Shown here: piece by piece, positions 1-9,075 of the stretch | Layout of the letters: each line of letters begins with the position of its first letter | Numbering within the stretch: the stretch's first letter is position 1 | Origin: Parerythrobacter_A sp963761775 | GTDB lineage: Bacteria; Pseudomonadota; Alphaproteobacteria; Sphingomonadales; Sphingomonadaceae | Length of the DNA: 64,000 nt | Reading direction: 5' to 3' | NCBI GenBank assembly: GCA_963761775.1 | Contig: CAVXIF010000011.1 | Span: 124,001-188,000 of the forward strand | Translations under genes and position numbers: made by a program | The notes under the pieces: model-generated | The model's database searches: none | What the model was told of the DNA's origin: nothing | What the model saw: only the letters and a program-made list of their open reading frames with translations

Positions 1-1037
1 AACTTGATGCCGTTGAACAGGCGGCTGCTGTCCTTCGAGATATCCCATTTGTTGATGGCAATGACCAGCGCGCGCCCTTCCTGAAGAACACGGTCCGCGA
101 TCTTGAGATCCTGATGCTCCAGCCCCAGTGTCGCGTCGAGCAGCAGCACCACGACCTCGGCGAAATCCACCGCGCGCAGGCCGTCGGCCACGCTCAGCTT
201 CTCCAGCTTGTCCACCACCTTGGCGCGTTTGCGCATTCCGGCGGTGTCGATCAGATGTACCTCGCGCACATCTCCCGTCTGCGGGTCGGTCCATTCGTAA
301 TCGATGGCAATCGAATCACGGGTGATGCCCGCCTCCGGGCCGGTCAGCAGGCGATCTTCGCCCAGCATCCGGTTGATAAGCGTGCTCTTGCCTGCATTCG
401 GTCGCCCGACAATGGCGAGTTTGAGCGGGCCGAGCGGCGCATCCTCGTCCAGCTCGGCCAAAGCGACGGCGGCCGCGGTCTCCTGCGCCTCGGCAATATC
501 GACTTTGTCACCGATGACGGGCCATAGCGCGGCGAACAGGTCGGCGATGCCTTCGCCATGTTCGGCGGATATGGGGACAGGTTCGCCGAAGCCGAGCGCA
601 TAGCTTTCCATGATGCCGGGTTCGCTGGCGCGGCCTTCCACCTTGTTGGCGACCAGGATGATGGGCACCGACTGCGTGCGCAGCCAGCGCGCGATTTCCT
701 CGTCCATCGGCATCAGTCCCGCGCGCGAATCGATGACGAACAGCACCGCGTCGGCATCGTGCAGGCTGACTTCCGTTTGCTTGCGCATCCGTCCGGGCAG
801 GGTATCGGCATCGGCATCTTCCCAACCGGCGGTGTCGACGGCGGTGAACCGCATGCCGGCCAGCTCCGCCTCGCCCAGCCGCCGGTCGCGCGTCACGCCA
901 GGCTGATCGTCCACCAGCGCCAGCTTCTTGCCGACCAGCCTGTTGAACAGGGTGGACTTGCCGACATTCGGGCGTCCCAGAATGATGACATGGGGGAGGC
1001 TGGCCGGGGGAAGGTTCGGTGTCTGGGCAGGATGCAT
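1..1037 (-). CDS. der: Ribosome biogenesis GTPase Der (partial, C-terminus outside window)
   Basis: Der (EngA) is an essential tandem GTPase that binds the 50S subunit and is needed for its maturation. The frame opens with ATG at 1037 and stays open to the window edge, about 345 codons. The first G domain starts at about residue 17 with the P-loop GRPNVGKST, followed by switch II VDTAGWED. The second has GRPNAGKST at about residue 190, a DTAGMR motif, and the base-specificity motif NKWD near the edge. Two complete P-loops in one chain are diagnostic of Der. The C-terminal KH-like domain lies beyond position 1. The gene is divergent from the CHAP protein that starts at 1141. No frame problem is visible in the part present. 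Confidence 0.95.
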   Translation of the reverse strand, partial: MHPAQTPNLPPASLPHVIILGRPNVGKSTLFNRLVGKKLALVDDQPGVTRDRRLGEAELAGMRFTAVDTAGWEDADADTLPGRMRKQTEVSLHDADAVLFVIDSRAGLMPMDEEIARWLRTQSVPIILVANKVEGRASEPGIMESYALGFGEPVPISAEHGEGIADLFAALWPVIGDKVDIAEAQETAAAVALAELDEDAPLGPLKLAIVGRPNAGKSTLINRMLGEDRLLTGPEAGITRDSIAIDYEWTDPQTGDVREVHLIDTAGMRKRAKVVDKLEKLSVADGLRAVDFAEVVVLLLDATLGLEHQDLKIADRVLQEGRALVIAINKWDISKDSSRLFNGIK

Positions 1038-1140
1038 GATGCGCCGCAGGTGGGCGTTATCGTTGCCGATGGCAAGAATTGCCATGCATACGGATCATGG
1101 TGAATTTGGGTTAACTGCGTCGGGCAGGGTGGATGCAACT

Positions 1141-1878
1141 ATGTCGGGGGCATTGACCCTCGCCATGACGCGCACCATCGCCCTGCTGGCATTTCTGCCA
1201 TTGCTTAATGTGACTACCCCCGCCTCGGCCCAAGGTTCCCACATAATCTCGGACCATGCGGAATTACCCGCTTACCTGCAATGCGTACCCTATGCGCGCA
1301 AGACATCCGGCGTGCAGATCTATGGCGACGCGCATACGTGGTGGGACCAGGCCGAGGGCCGTTACAGTCGTGGCAACCGCCCGAAAAAGGGCGCGGTCAT
1401 GGCGTTTGCTGCCAATGGTTCGATGCAACTGGGCCATGTTGCCACAGTAAGCCGCGTGATCGACAAGCGCACCGTCCTGCTGGACCATGCCAACTGGTCG
1501 CCCATCAACGGGCGGCGCGGGCAGGTGGAACGCGACGTGCGGGCCATCGACGTATCGCCGGGCAATGACTGGAGCGAAGTGCGGGTGTGGTATGCGCCCA
1601 TCGGTGGCGTCGGCACCACCGCTTGGCCGGTTCACGGCTTCATCTACGGCAACGGCTACGCCCCGCGCACCAAACGTGCGCCGCACCGGATGGCGCATAA
1701 AGCACACCGTGCCGTTCGCGCATCGGTCTCGCCGAAATTCGCCAGCGCCTTCGCCGCGACACCGGCGGCCAGGAAACGCTCCGTGCTGCGTGATGTGGCG
1801 AAGCCGGCACCGGTCGTTCGCACCGCGCGCAACAGCGCACCCGATCCGCTGGACGCGGTCGTATCCCGCTACGACTAG
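1141..1878 (+). CDS. Secreted CHAP-domain (cysteine amidohydrolase/peptidase) protein
   Basis: This 245-residue protein begins with an N-terminal signal sequence (hydrophobic stretch ending ASAQG). A CHAP-like domain follows, with QCVPYAR holding the putative catalytic Cys, and GAVMAF and GHVATVSRV holding the putative catalytic His. CHAP enzymes cleave peptidoglycan amide bonds, so a periplasmic or secreted cell-wall role is inferred. The C-terminal 80 residues are basic and Ala-rich, of low complexity. ATG at 1141 is chosen because AGGGTGG lies just upstream. A second in-frame ATG at 1165 would also leave an intact signal peptide. The frame stays open upstream of 1141, but that stretch overlaps der and is not protein-like. 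Confidence 0.8.
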   Translation: MSGALTLAMTRTIALLAFLPLLNVTTPASAQGSHIISDHAELPAYLQCVPYARKTSGVQIYGDAHTWWDQAEGRYSRGNRPKKGAVMAFAANGSMQLGHVATVSRVIDKRTVLLDHANWSPINGRRGQVERDVRAIDVSPGNDWSEVRVWYAPIGGVGTTAWPVHGFIYGNGYAPRTKRAPHRMAHKAHRAVRASVSPKFASAFAATPAARKRSVLRDVAKPAPVVRTARNSAPDPLDAVVSRYD

Positions 1879-1882
1879 ACCG

Positions 1883-2212
1883 TCAGGATTTGGCGGAGGC
1901 CACAGGCGGGTTTTCGCCCAGATCCTCGAACCAGGCTTCGACTTCGCCGTTCAGTTTCAGCGTCAGCGGCTGGCCCTTGCGGTCCATCGTCTTGCCTGCC
2001 TGCACGCGCACCCAGCCTTCCGAAATGCAGTATTCCTCGATATCGCGGCGCTCGCGCCCCTTGAACCGGATGCCCACGCCGCGTTGCAGGATTTCGGCAT
2101 CGAATTGCGCGCTGCGCGGATTTACCGACAGGTGATCGGGTGGCACGTCCACGGCTTTCGTCGCAGGCGTTTCTGCGGATTCCGGTGCGGGGCTGTCAGA
2201 TGTTTCGGTCAT
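1883..2212 (-). CDS. DUF3297 family protein
   Basis: This small acidic/basic protein of 109 residues contains the family signature PDHLSVNPRS, followed by a conserved block with GIRFKGRERRDIEEYCISEGW and a KLNGEVE motif near the end. Residues 1-25 are Ala/Pro/Glu-rich and probably disordered. The function of DUF3297 is not known to me; it is widespread in proteobacteria as a single-copy cytoplasmic protein. ATG at 2212 is preferred over a TTG at 2233, which would add only seven residues. It converges on the CHAP gene, with four bases between their stop codons. Confidence 0.8.
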   Translation of the reverse strand: MTETSDSPAPESAETPATKAVDVPPDHLSVNPRSAQFDAEILQRGVGIRFKGRERRDIEEYCISEGWVRVQAGKTMDRKGQPLTLKLNGEVEAWFEDLGENPPVASAKS

Positions 2213-2357
2213 AGTCGGCGCGGTTATCGGCAAGCGGATGCCAGTTCAAGCGTGACCCGCGTTATGGACTGGCATTTGCCGCCCGGGACGCTTGCCCTTT
2301 CGCGCATAGCGGACTAGGGGCGCGGGCTTCCTGTTTTAGTTGCGGGAACGAGTTCGC

Positions 2358-2442
2358 GCGGGCGTGGCGGAATTGGTAGACGCGCTGGTTTTAGGTACCA
2401 GTATCGCAAGATGTGGGGGTTCGAGTCCCTTCGCCCGCACCA
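2358..2442 (+). tRNA. tRNA-Leu (anticodon UAG)
   Basis: This is an 85-nt cloverleaf. The acceptor stem GCGGGCG (2358-2364) pairs with CGCCCGC (2432-2438), followed by the discriminator A and an encoded CCA (2440-2442). The anticodon stem CTGGT/ACCAG encloses loop TTTAGGT, giving anticodon UAG, which reads CUN leucine codons. The T arm carries GGTTCGAGTCC. A long variable arm, expected for a class II tRNA-Leu, is present between the anticodon and T stems. It lies about 90 bases upstream of tig on the same strand and could be co-transcribed with it. Confidence 0.97.
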
Positions 2443-2534
2443 GTCCCCGCGCCAGCCGCACCCGAACCCGTTTGCGCCACCCTGACCCTTCCCGGACCAT
2501 CGGCCCGGCACAACGAAAAGATGCGAACAAACCC

Positions 2535-4133
2535 ATGCAGATCAAAGAAACCACCAATGACGGGCTGAAGCGCGCCTACGAAGTAACCATCCCCGCCGCT
2601 GATATCACCGGCCGCGTCGATGCGGAGGTCAAAAAGATCGCGCCACAGGTCAAGATGCCCGGTTTCCGCGCCGGCAAGGTGCCCGCGAACCTGGTGCGCA
2701 AGATGCACGGCGAACAGCTGCACGCGCAGGCCGTGAACGATGTCATCCGCGAAAGCGTGGATGGGCTGATGGCGGAAAAGAAGCTGCGCCCCGCGATGCA
2801 GCCCGCCATCGACCTCGAAGAAGGGTACGAGGAAGGCAAGGACGCCATACTCAAAGTGGACCTCGAAGTGCTGCCGCAAGTGGATGTGCCCGATACCGAC
2901 GGGTTGAAGCTGGAACGGCTGACCGTGCCGGTTGCCGATGAAGCGGTGGACGAGGCGCTGGCCAATGTCGCCGGGCAGCAGAAGACTTACAAGGATGCCG
3001 CCAAGACGAAGAAGGCTGCCGACGGCGACCAGCTTATCATCGACTTCACCGGCTCCATCGACGGCGAGGAATTCGAAGGCGGCAAGGCCGAGGACGCGCC
3101 GCTGGTGCTGGGTGCGGGCCAGTTCATCCCCGGTTTCGAAGAACAGCTGACCGGCGCCAAGACCGGCGATGAGAAAACCATTACGGTGACGTTTCCCGAA
3201 GATTATCCGGCGGAGAACCTGAAGGGCAAGGATGCCCAGTTCGACATCGTCGTAAAACAGGTGAAGGTCGAGGACGAGACCAAGCTGGACGACGCCTTCG
3301 CCGAATCGCTGGGCCTCGACAGTCTCGACAAGCTGAAGGAACTGCTACGCGGACAGCTGGAGCAGGAAACCAACGGCCTGACCCGCACCCAGATGAAGCG
3401 CCAGCTGCTCGACCAGCTTGCCGCCGGACACGATTTCGCGGTGCCGGAAAAGATGGTGGAAGCCGAGTTCGAACAGATCTGGCAGCAGCTCCAGGCCGAA
3501 GCGGCCAAGGACGACGACCCCGAAGCGGCGCAGAAGGAAATCGAGGCGGAGAAGGACGATTACCGCAACATCGCCGAACGGCGCGTGCGGCTTGGCCTGT
3601 TGCTGAGCGAAATCGGCCAGGCCAATGGCGTCGAGGTGTCGCAGCAGGAAATGCAGATGCTGGTCCAGCAGGCAGCGCAGCAATATCGCGAGGAAGACCG
3701 CGAACGCTTCGTCCAGTATATCCAGAACGAACCGATGGCCGCCGCGCAGCTTCGTGCCCCTTTGTACGAGGACAAGGTGGTCGATCACCTGTTCGAGAAG
3801 GCCGAGATTACCGAACGCGAAGTAACGCGCGAGGAACTTGAAGCCGCGATCGAAGCGGACGAGGAAGCGCAGGAAGCGGCGGCGAAGAAGGGCAAGAAGG
3901 CTCCGGCGGCGAAGAAGGCCGCTGCGAAAAAGCCTACTGCCAAGAAGGCACCCGCCAAGGCCGCAGCAGACAAGAAGCCGGCCGCGAAAAAAGCGCCTGC
4001 CAAGAAAGCGCCCGCTGAGGCTGCGGCTGCGAAAAAGCCTGCCGCTGAGAAGGCTCCTGTAAAGGCGTCCGGAGCCAAGAAGCCTGCGACCAAGAAAGCG
4101 CCTGCTAAGAAAGCTGCTACCAGGGACAAGTAG
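2535..4133 (+). CDS. tig: Trigger factor (ribosome-associated chaperone and peptidyl-prolyl isomerase) with Lys/Ala-rich tail
   Basis: Trigger factor docks on ribosomal protein L23 at the exit tunnel and shields nascent chains. The ribosome-binding signature GFRAGKVP is at residues 43-50. The FKBP-like domain spans about residues 155-245 (DQLIIDFTGSIDG, FPEDYP). The helical chaperone domain runs to about residue 440. From about residue 443 to 532 there is a roughly 90-residue tail built from AKKPAAKKAP-like repeats, absent from the 432-residue E. coli protein and resembling the tail of histone H1. ATG at 2535 is the family start; the frame is open upstream through the tRNA but is not coding there. 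A strong terminator follows. In many bacteria tig directly precedes clpP; here two unrelated genes separate them. Confidence 0.95.
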   Translation: MQIKETTNDGLKRAYEVTIPAADITGRVDAEVKKIAPQVKMPGFRAGKVPANLVRKMHGEQLHAQAVNDVIRESVDGLMAEKKLRPAMQPAIDLEEGYEEGKDAILKVDLEVLPQVDVPDTDGLKLERLTVPVADEAVDEALANVAGQQKTYKDAAKTKKAADGDQLIIDFTGSIDGEEFEGGKAEDAPLVLGAGQFIPGFEEQLTGAKTGDEKTITVTFPEDYPAENLKGKDAQFDIVVKQVKVEDETKLDDAFAESLGLDSLDKLKELLRGQLEQETNGLTRTQMKRQLLDQLAAGHDFAVPEKMVEAEFEQIWQQLQAEAAKDDDPEAAQKEIEAEKDDYRNIAERRVRLGLLLSEIGQANGVEVSQQEMQMLVQQAAQQYREEDRERFVQYIQNEPMAAAQLRAPLYEDKVVDHLFEKAEITEREVTREELEAAIEADEEAQEAAAKKGKKAPAAKKAAAKKPTAKKAPAKAAADKKPAAKKAPAKKAPAEAAAAKKPAAEKAPVKASGAKKPATKKAPAKKAATRDK

Positions 4134-4160
4134 TTCCGGCTGATACAGTAAACCTTATAA

Positions 4161-4194
4161 AGGGCGGTTTCCGTTACGGGGGCCGCCCTTTTTC
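4161..4194 (+). terminator. Rho-independent terminator of tig
   Basis: AGGGCGG and CCGCCCT arms separated by a short loop are followed by a run of T (4189-4193). It lies 30 bases after the tig stop and just before the convergent antiporter stop at 4198. Confidence 0.85.
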
Positions 4195-4197
4195 GTG

Positions 4198-5529
4198 TCA
4201 GCGCTTCGGGTCATCAGGCTCCGGCATCGGGGGCGCGAGCGATTGCATCGCTGGATCTTCCCCGGTGTGGATATGCGCGTCGCGGTCCTCGACAAAAGCG
4301 ATCAGCCGCCATGCTGTGATGCCGTGGACCACGATGGAAACGAGGATGACGAAGCTGACCGTTGCCCATAGCATGCCAAGGTCGCCGAAATCGGCCTTGT
4401 TCTGTCCGTATGCCAGATAATAGATTGATCCCATCCCGCGTATGCCGAGGAAGGCTACGGCGAATTTTCCGGGCCAGGGCAGGGGGCTGAACGCCTCGGC
4501 AAACAGGCCGGTTATGGGCCGGATCAGGAAGATGAGGGCAAGACCGATCAAGGCCGCGGGCCAGGTGAGTGCGGACAGCACGCCATTGGCCAGCATGCCG
4601 CCGAATCCCAGCAGCACCGCCACCAGAACGATGTTCTCGATCTGGTCGATAAAATGGTGGCTGCGAATATGGTAACGGCTCGCATTTTCGCGTTGTCTGG
4701 CCGTCACGGCGGCAACGAAAACGGCGATAAAGCCATAGCCTTCCACGATTTCGGTTGCACCATAGGCCAGCAGGAGCGTGCCCAGCACGATCAGGCCCTC
4801 GCTGGTGGCATAGGCCGGGGGTTCGTCATCCGCCTTCACCGGACCATCGGCTTGCCGTTCGAACACATACCATGCGCCGAACCGTCCGACGAGGTAGCCC
4901 ATCACGCCACCGGCAATGACGCGATAGACGAAGTCCACCGCGAACCATTCGATCGCCCAACCGCCGAAGCCGGTCATGCCGACCGCGGCGATGGCGAGGT
5001 AAGTGAAGGGGAAGGCCAGCCCGTCATTCAGGCCCGCTTCCGTCGTCAGGCTGAAGCGGACATCGTGCCGCTGCTTGTCACCCGGCGGCCCGACTTGCAC
5101 GCTGCGCGCCAGCACCGGATCGGTCGGGGCCAGCGCCGCGCCGAGCAACACTGCGCTGGCAGGCGCAAGGCCCAGCGCCCACCATCCCAAAAAGGCAACC
5201 GCCGCAATCGTCAGCGGCATGGCGAACAGCAGCAGCGGCCAGATCTGGCGCCAGTTGCGCCACGTCACCGGACGGTCGATTGCGATACCCGCCGCCGCCA
5301 GCGAGGCGATAACGATGAACTCGGTGATATATTCCAGCCCGACCGCGTCGATGGCGTCGTTCGCCGGATTGATATCGGGCAGACCCAGCGGCAGCGAAAA
5401 CACCACGAAACCGACCGCGATATACAGCACCGGCAGCGGCAGGATGCTGCGCGCCAGCCGTTTCTCCAGCCCGACGCACAGCATCAGGGCGAGGCCGAAC
5501 AGGGCGAAAGCGAATATGCGGGGGTCCAT
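4198..5529 (-). CDS. CPA1-type cation:proton antiporter
   Basis: This 443-residue integral membrane protein has about 12 hydrophobic segments, typical of the Na+/H+ exchanger fold that trades monovalent cations for protons across the inner membrane. The family signature APTDPVLARSVQVG is at about residues 134-147, and EAGLNDGLAFPF at about 164-175; the latter carries the conserved ND/DG residues of the ion-binding site. The length is normal for the NhaP/CPA1 family, and the final 30 residues are hydrophilic. The substrate ion (Na+, K+ or Li+) cannot be told from sequence. It is transcribed away from the acyltransferase at 5615, leaving an 85-bp shared promoter region. Confidence 0.85.
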   Translation of the reverse strand: MDPRIFAFALFGLALMLCVGLEKRLARSILPLPVLYIAVGFVVFSLPLGLPDINPANDAIDAVGLEYITEFIVIASLAAAGIAIDRPVTWRNWRQIWPLLLFAMPLTIAAVAFLGWWALGLAPASAVLLGAALAPTDPVLARSVQVGPPGDKQRHDVRFSLTTEAGLNDGLAFPFTYLAIAAVGMTGFGGWAIEWFAVDFVYRVIAGGVMGYLVGRFGAWYVFERQADGPVKADDEPPAYATSEGLIVLGTLLLAYGATEIVEGYGFIAVFVAAVTARQRENASRYHIRSHHFIDQIENIVLVAVLLGFGGMLANGVLSALTWPAALIGLALIFLIRPITGLFAEAFSPLPWPGKFAVAFLGIRGMGSIYYLAYGQNKADFGDLGMLWATVSFVILVSIVVHGITAWRLIAFVEDRDAHIHTGEDPAMQSLAPPMPEPDDPKR

Positions 5530-5614
5530 AGCTGCGTTCTGCGCGCGAGAGGGGCAGCGCGCAAGCCATCTGGTCCTAACCAGTCATTTATGGTTTGCGG
5601 ATACAGGCACATGC

Positions 5615-6844
5615 ATGTCCGCCACGCAGCCCCGCAAGCATTACCACGATATCGACGCGGCGCGTTCGGTGCTGATGTTCCTGTCCGTCGCGCTGCATTC
5701 GGGCACGGTCTATGCGCCCGCGCGTCCGTGGATTACCGACAATGTGGATCGCGTCGCGTTCTTCGACTGGCTGATCTTCGGCCTGCACCTGTTTATCACG
5801 CCGACGTTTTTCTTCGTGGGCGGGTTCTTCACCGTGTTGCTGCTGAAACGGCGCGCGCTGGGCGATTTTCTGTGGAACAGGTTTCTGCGCACGATGGTGC
5901 CGCTCATTTCCATCGCCGTGACATTCAACATGGTGGAGCTGTACCTGCGCTACGTCCATGCAGGCGGTACTGCATCGCCGCTGGGTTGGGTGACTACGGA
6001 CAATTTTGCGGATGTCTGGTCGAGCGGGCTGTGGCAGTTGCACCTGTGGTTTTTGGTGAGCCTGATCCCGATGTTCTTCCTGTCGGGCGTGATCGATGCG
6101 GTGCTGCCGAAGGAGGCCGCTGTCCGGCGCCTGGCAGTGCGTGTTTCGACCGTGGTCGGCGCATGGCTGGACCGCAGCAGCAGCCTGCCTTTCGCCGTGC
6201 TGCTGATTGCGCTGGCGCTGGTGAATTTCGCAAATTACAGCGTGGCAGCGCAAGTGCCGGGTGCGTACGATCTGCTGCTGCCTGGCCTGCAAAGCTGGTA
6301 CAAGCTGGTCAGCGAGGCGCCCTTCTTCGTGCTGGGTATCATGGCGGCGCTGTCGCCGCGCCTGCTGGCGGGTCTGGTGCGCTGGCGCGGCTGGATGCCC
6401 TGGGCGGCTATGGCGGCTTTCGCCATCCAGCCCTACGCCTTCCCCGATAACGGCCCGCTGGAGGCAGCAGGGCGGCTGTTCGCCAATCAGCTGGTCATGT
6501 GGGTGCTGGTACTGTTCGTGCTGCAATTCTTCCACCGCTACGGCAATTTCCAGAACGCGCGCACCACCTGGCTCGCCGATTGCGCACTGTCGATGTATCT
6601 GTTCCATCACTGCCTGGTCTATGTGCTGGGTAGCGCGCTGGCCGCCTATGACTGGCCGATCTTCGTCGAATTCGCGCTGGTCACGGTGCTGGCGGCGGGC
6701 ATCGTGATGGCATTCCACGAATATGTCGTCCGCCGCGTGCCGCTGGTGCGGCTGTTGCTGAACGGCAAGACCGACGTGCCGGAGATTACCGCACGCCGCA
6801 CGGGACGCCGTGCGCAGGTGCAAAGGGGTGCGCTCGGTTCGTGA
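5615..6844 (+). CDS. Membrane acyltransferase, acyltransferase 3 family (OpgC/OafA-like)
   Basis: This 409-residue polytopic membrane protein carries the acyltransferase-3 N-terminal pattern HDIDAARSVLMFLSVALHSG. The Arg and the later His are the residues expected to handle acyl transfer. About ten membrane segments follow, ending near residue 385, then a short basic tail. Family members transfer acetyl or succinyl groups to periplasmic glucans, O-antigen or other glycans; the acceptor here is unknown. ATG at 5615 is chosen because the conserved region begins at residue 9. A longer reading frame extends upstream but lies antisense to the antiporter. Confidence 0.8.
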   Translation: MSATQPRKHYHDIDAARSVLMFLSVALHSGTVYAPARPWITDNVDRVAFFDWLIFGLHLFITPTFFFVGGFFTVLLLKRRALGDFLWNRFLRTMVPLISIAVTFNMVELYLRYVHAGGTASPLGWVTTDNFADVWSSGLWQLHLWFLVSLIPMFFLSGVIDAVLPKEAAVRRLAVRVSTVVGAWLDRSSSLPFAVLLIALALVNFANYSVAAQVPGAYDLLLPGLQSWYKLVSEAPFFVLGIMAALSPRLLAGLVRWRGWMPWAAMAAFAIQPYAFPDNGPLEAAGRLFANQLVMWVLVLFVLQFFHRYGNFQNARTTWLADCALSMYLFHHCLVYVLGSALAAYDWPIFVEFALVTVLAAGIVMAFHEYVVRRVPLVRLLLNGKTDVPEITARRTGRRAQVQRGALGS

Positions 6845-6871
6845 CCCGTGGGACCGCACAAGGTTAAGGCC

Positions 6872-6900
6872 CTTGAACTCGCGATAGGCAAAGGCGACAT
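6872..6900 (+). promoter_or_regulatory. Candidate heat-shock (sigma-32) promoter for clpP
   Basis: CTTGAA at 6872-6877 matches the alphaproteobacterial RpoH -35 element. After a 17-base spacer it is followed by CGACAT (6895-6900), an imperfect -10. It lies 43 bases before the clpP start. clpP is a classic RpoH target, but the weak -10 keeps this tentative. Confidence 0.4.
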
Positions 6901-6942
6901 AGGCGCTTCACCAGAAAACTCCTGACAGGACAGACCCCCTTT

Positions 6943-7650
6943 ATGATCGATCTCGGCGCGCAGCTTGGCGATACCTATGGCACGCAAGGCCAGTTCACCA
7001 CCGACCCCCTGACCGGCGCATTGGTGCCTGTTGTGGTTGAATCGACCAGCCGAGGCGAGCGTAGCTTCGACATCTTCAGCCGCCTGCTGCGCGAACGCAT
7101 CGTGTTCGTCACCGGGCAGGTCGAAGACAACATGGCCAGCCTGATCACGGCCCAGCTTCTGTTTCTCGAATCCGAAAATCCTTCCAAGCCGATCAGCATG
7201 TACATCAACTCGCCCGGCGGCGTGGTGACGGCCGGCATGGCGATCCATGACACCATGCAATACATCAAGCCGCGCGTCTCCACCGTGTGCATGGGGCAAG
7301 CGGCCAGCATGGGCAGTTTCCTGCTGGCTGCGGGCGAGCCGGGCATGCGTATCGCCTTGCCCAATTCGCGCATCATGGTCCACCAGCCAAGCGGCGGCGC
7401 GCGCGGCATGGCGTCCGACATCGAGATCCAGGCTCGCGAAATCCTGCGTATCCGCAAGGCCATGAACGACCTCTATGTGAAATATACCGGCAAGAGCCTG
7501 ACCGATATCGAAAAGGCTATGGACCGCGACACGTTCCTGGAAGCGGATGAAGCCATGAAGTTCGGCATCGTCGACAAGGTGTTCGAAACGCGTCCTGAAA
7601 ACGAGGAAAAGGACGAAGGTACGGGATCCGGCGGCGCGCCGTCCAAGTAA
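6943..7650 (+). CDS. clpP: ATP-dependent Clp protease proteolytic subunit ClpP
   Basis: ClpP is the serine peptidase core of ClpXP/ClpAP and assembles as a double heptamer in the cytoplasm. The catalytic triad is visible: Ser122 in GQAASMGS, His147 in MVHQP and Asp196 in MDRDTF. The conserved NSPGG oxyanion region is at 89-93. The length of 235 residues is slightly longer than the usual 200-210. The extra residues are an N-terminal stretch of about 20 and an acidic/Gly-rich C-terminus that may be disordered. ClpP in alphaproteobacteria supports CtrA turnover, which fits the chpT gene found in the same window. It is followed 148 bases later by clpX. Confidence 0.97.
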   Translation: MIDLGAQLGDTYGTQGQFTTDPLTGALVPVVVESTSRGERSFDIFSRLLRERIVFVTGQVEDNMASLITAQLLFLESENPSKPISMYINSPGGVVTAGMAIHDTMQYIKPRVSTVCMGQAASMGSFLLAAGEPGMRIALPNSRIMVHQPSGGARGMASDIEIQAREILRIRKAMNDLYVKYTGKSLTDIEKAMDRDTFLEADEAMKFGIVDKVFETRPENEEKDEGTGSGGAPSK

Positions 7651-7721
7651 GCGACCTTGTCGTAGGCCCTATCGTCCGGCCCCATCATCCGGCGTTGCCG
7701 TTCCAGGCAGCGCCACCCTTG

Positions 7722-7749
7722 TTGATAATTTACCAGTCCGGTCTAGGAT
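7722..7749 (+). promoter_or_regulatory. Candidate sigma-70-like promoter of clpX
   Basis: TTGATA (7722-7727) and TAGGAT (7744-7749) are separated by 16 bases, about 50 bases before the clpX start. This suggests clpX has its own promoter in addition to read-through from clpP. Confidence 0.45.
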
Positions 7750-7798
7750 CGGGCGAATCTGGCGCCGTTCGATTGGCGGCGCAGCGGGAAAGAAGCGT

Positions 7799-9058
7799 AT
7801 GACGAAATTGAGCGGAACCGACAGCAAGAGCACGCTGTATTGCAGCTTTTGCGGCAAGTCCCAGCACGAGGTGCGCAAGCTTATTGCCGGCCCCACCGTT
7901 TTCATTTGCGATGAATGTGTGGAACTGTGCAACGACATCATCCGCGAGGAAACCAAGGCGGGCCTGTCAGGCCGCAAGGAAGGCGAAGTGCCGTCCCCGC
8001 GCGAAATCTGCGAGACGCTGAACGATTATGTCATCGGGCAGGATCGCGCCAAGCGCGTGCTGAGCGTGGCGGTCCACAACCATTACAAGCGCCTGAACCA
8101 CGCCGCCAAATCGGGCGATGTGGAACTGGCGAAGTCGAACATCCTGCTGGTCGGCCCGACCGGTACCGGCAAGACGCTGCTGGCGCAGACGCTGGCGCGC
8201 ACCTTCGATGTGCCGTTCACGATGGCCGATGCCACCACGCTGACCGAAGCGGGCTATGTCGGCGAGGATGTCGAAAACATCATCCTCAAGCTGTTGCAGG
8301 CGAGCGAATACAATGTCGACAAGGCGCAGCACGGCATCGTCTATATCGACGAGATCGACAAGATCACGCGCAAGGCGGAGAACCCCAGCATCACGCGCGA
8401 CGTGTCGGGCGAAGGGGTGCAGCAGGCGCTGCTGAAGCTGATGGAAGGCACCACCGCCAGCGTGCCGCCGCAGGGCGGGCGCAAGCATCCGCAGCAGGAA
8501 TTCCTGCAAGTCGACACCACGAACATCCTGTTCATCTGTGGCGGCGCGTTTGCGGGTCTGGACAAGATCATTGCCGATCGCCTGCAAAAGCGCAGCATCG
8601 GTTTCGGCGCGCATGTCGCCGACCCGGACAAGCGCCGCATCGGCGAATTGCTGGAGAAGAGCGAGCCGGAAGACCTGCTGAAATTCGGCCTGATTCCCGA
8701 ATTTGTCGGTCGCCTGCCGGTTATTGCCACGCTGAACGATCTCGACGTCGATGCCTTGGTGACCATCCTGCAGGAACCCAAGAACGCCATCGTAAAGCAG
8801 TATGGCAAGCTGTTCGAGCTGGAAGATGTCGAGCTGACCTTCACCGACGAAGCACTGCGCGAAATCGCCGAGAAGGCAATTCTGCGCAAGACCGGCGCGC
8901 GGGGCTTGCGCTCCATCGTGGAGGGCTTGCTGCTCGACACGATGTTCGACCTGCCCGACATGGACGATGTCAGCGAAGTCGTGATCGACAAGGACGTGGT
9001 GGACGGCCGCAAGGAACCTGTCCGCGTAGTCGAGGGCGAAAAGGAAGAAGCGGCCTGA
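7799..9058 (+). CDS. clpX: ATP-dependent Clp protease ATP-binding subunit ClpX
   Basis: ClpX is the AAA+ unfoldase that feeds tagged substrates into ClpP. The N-terminal zinc-binding domain has Cys15, Cys18, Cys37 and Cys40 (CSFC, CDEC). The Walker A motif GPTGTGKT is at about residues 119-126, Walker B is IVYIDEIDK, and the pore loop GYVGEDVE is present. The sensor region and the tripeptide loop that docks on ClpP follow. The length of 419 residues is typical. The frame is clean throughout, and a strong terminator follows the stop. Confidence 0.98.
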   Translation: MTKLSGTDSKSTLYCSFCGKSQHEVRKLIAGPTVFICDECVELCNDIIREETKAGLSGRKEGEVPSPREICETLNDYVIGQDRAKRVLSVAVHNHYKRLNHAAKSGDVELAKSNILLVGPTGTGKTLLAQTLARTFDVPFTMADATTLTEAGYVGEDVENIILKLLQASEYNVDKAQHGIVYIDEIDKITRKAENPSITRDVSGEGVQQALLKLMEGTTASVPPQGGRKHPQQEFLQVDTTNILFICGGAFAGLDKIIADRLQKRSIGFGAHVADPDKRRIGELLEKSEPEDLLKFGLIPEFVGRLPVIATLNDLDVDALVTILQEPKNAIVKQYGKLFELEDVELTFTDEALREIAEKAILRKTGARGLRSIVEGLLLDTMFDLPDMDDVSEVVIDKDVVDGRKEPVRVVEGEKEEAA

Positions 9059-9075
9059 CCACCGCCGTAGGTACT

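Noticed and set aside
2340..2534. Trigger factor starting at 2340 through the tRNA gene
   Set aside because: The upstream part translates the tRNA-Leu gene; family alignment starts at the ATG at 2535.
3785..4129. Minus-strand Ala/Phe-rich frame opposite the trigger factor tail
   Set aside because: It is the exact complement of the AKKP repeat codons and a shadow of tig.
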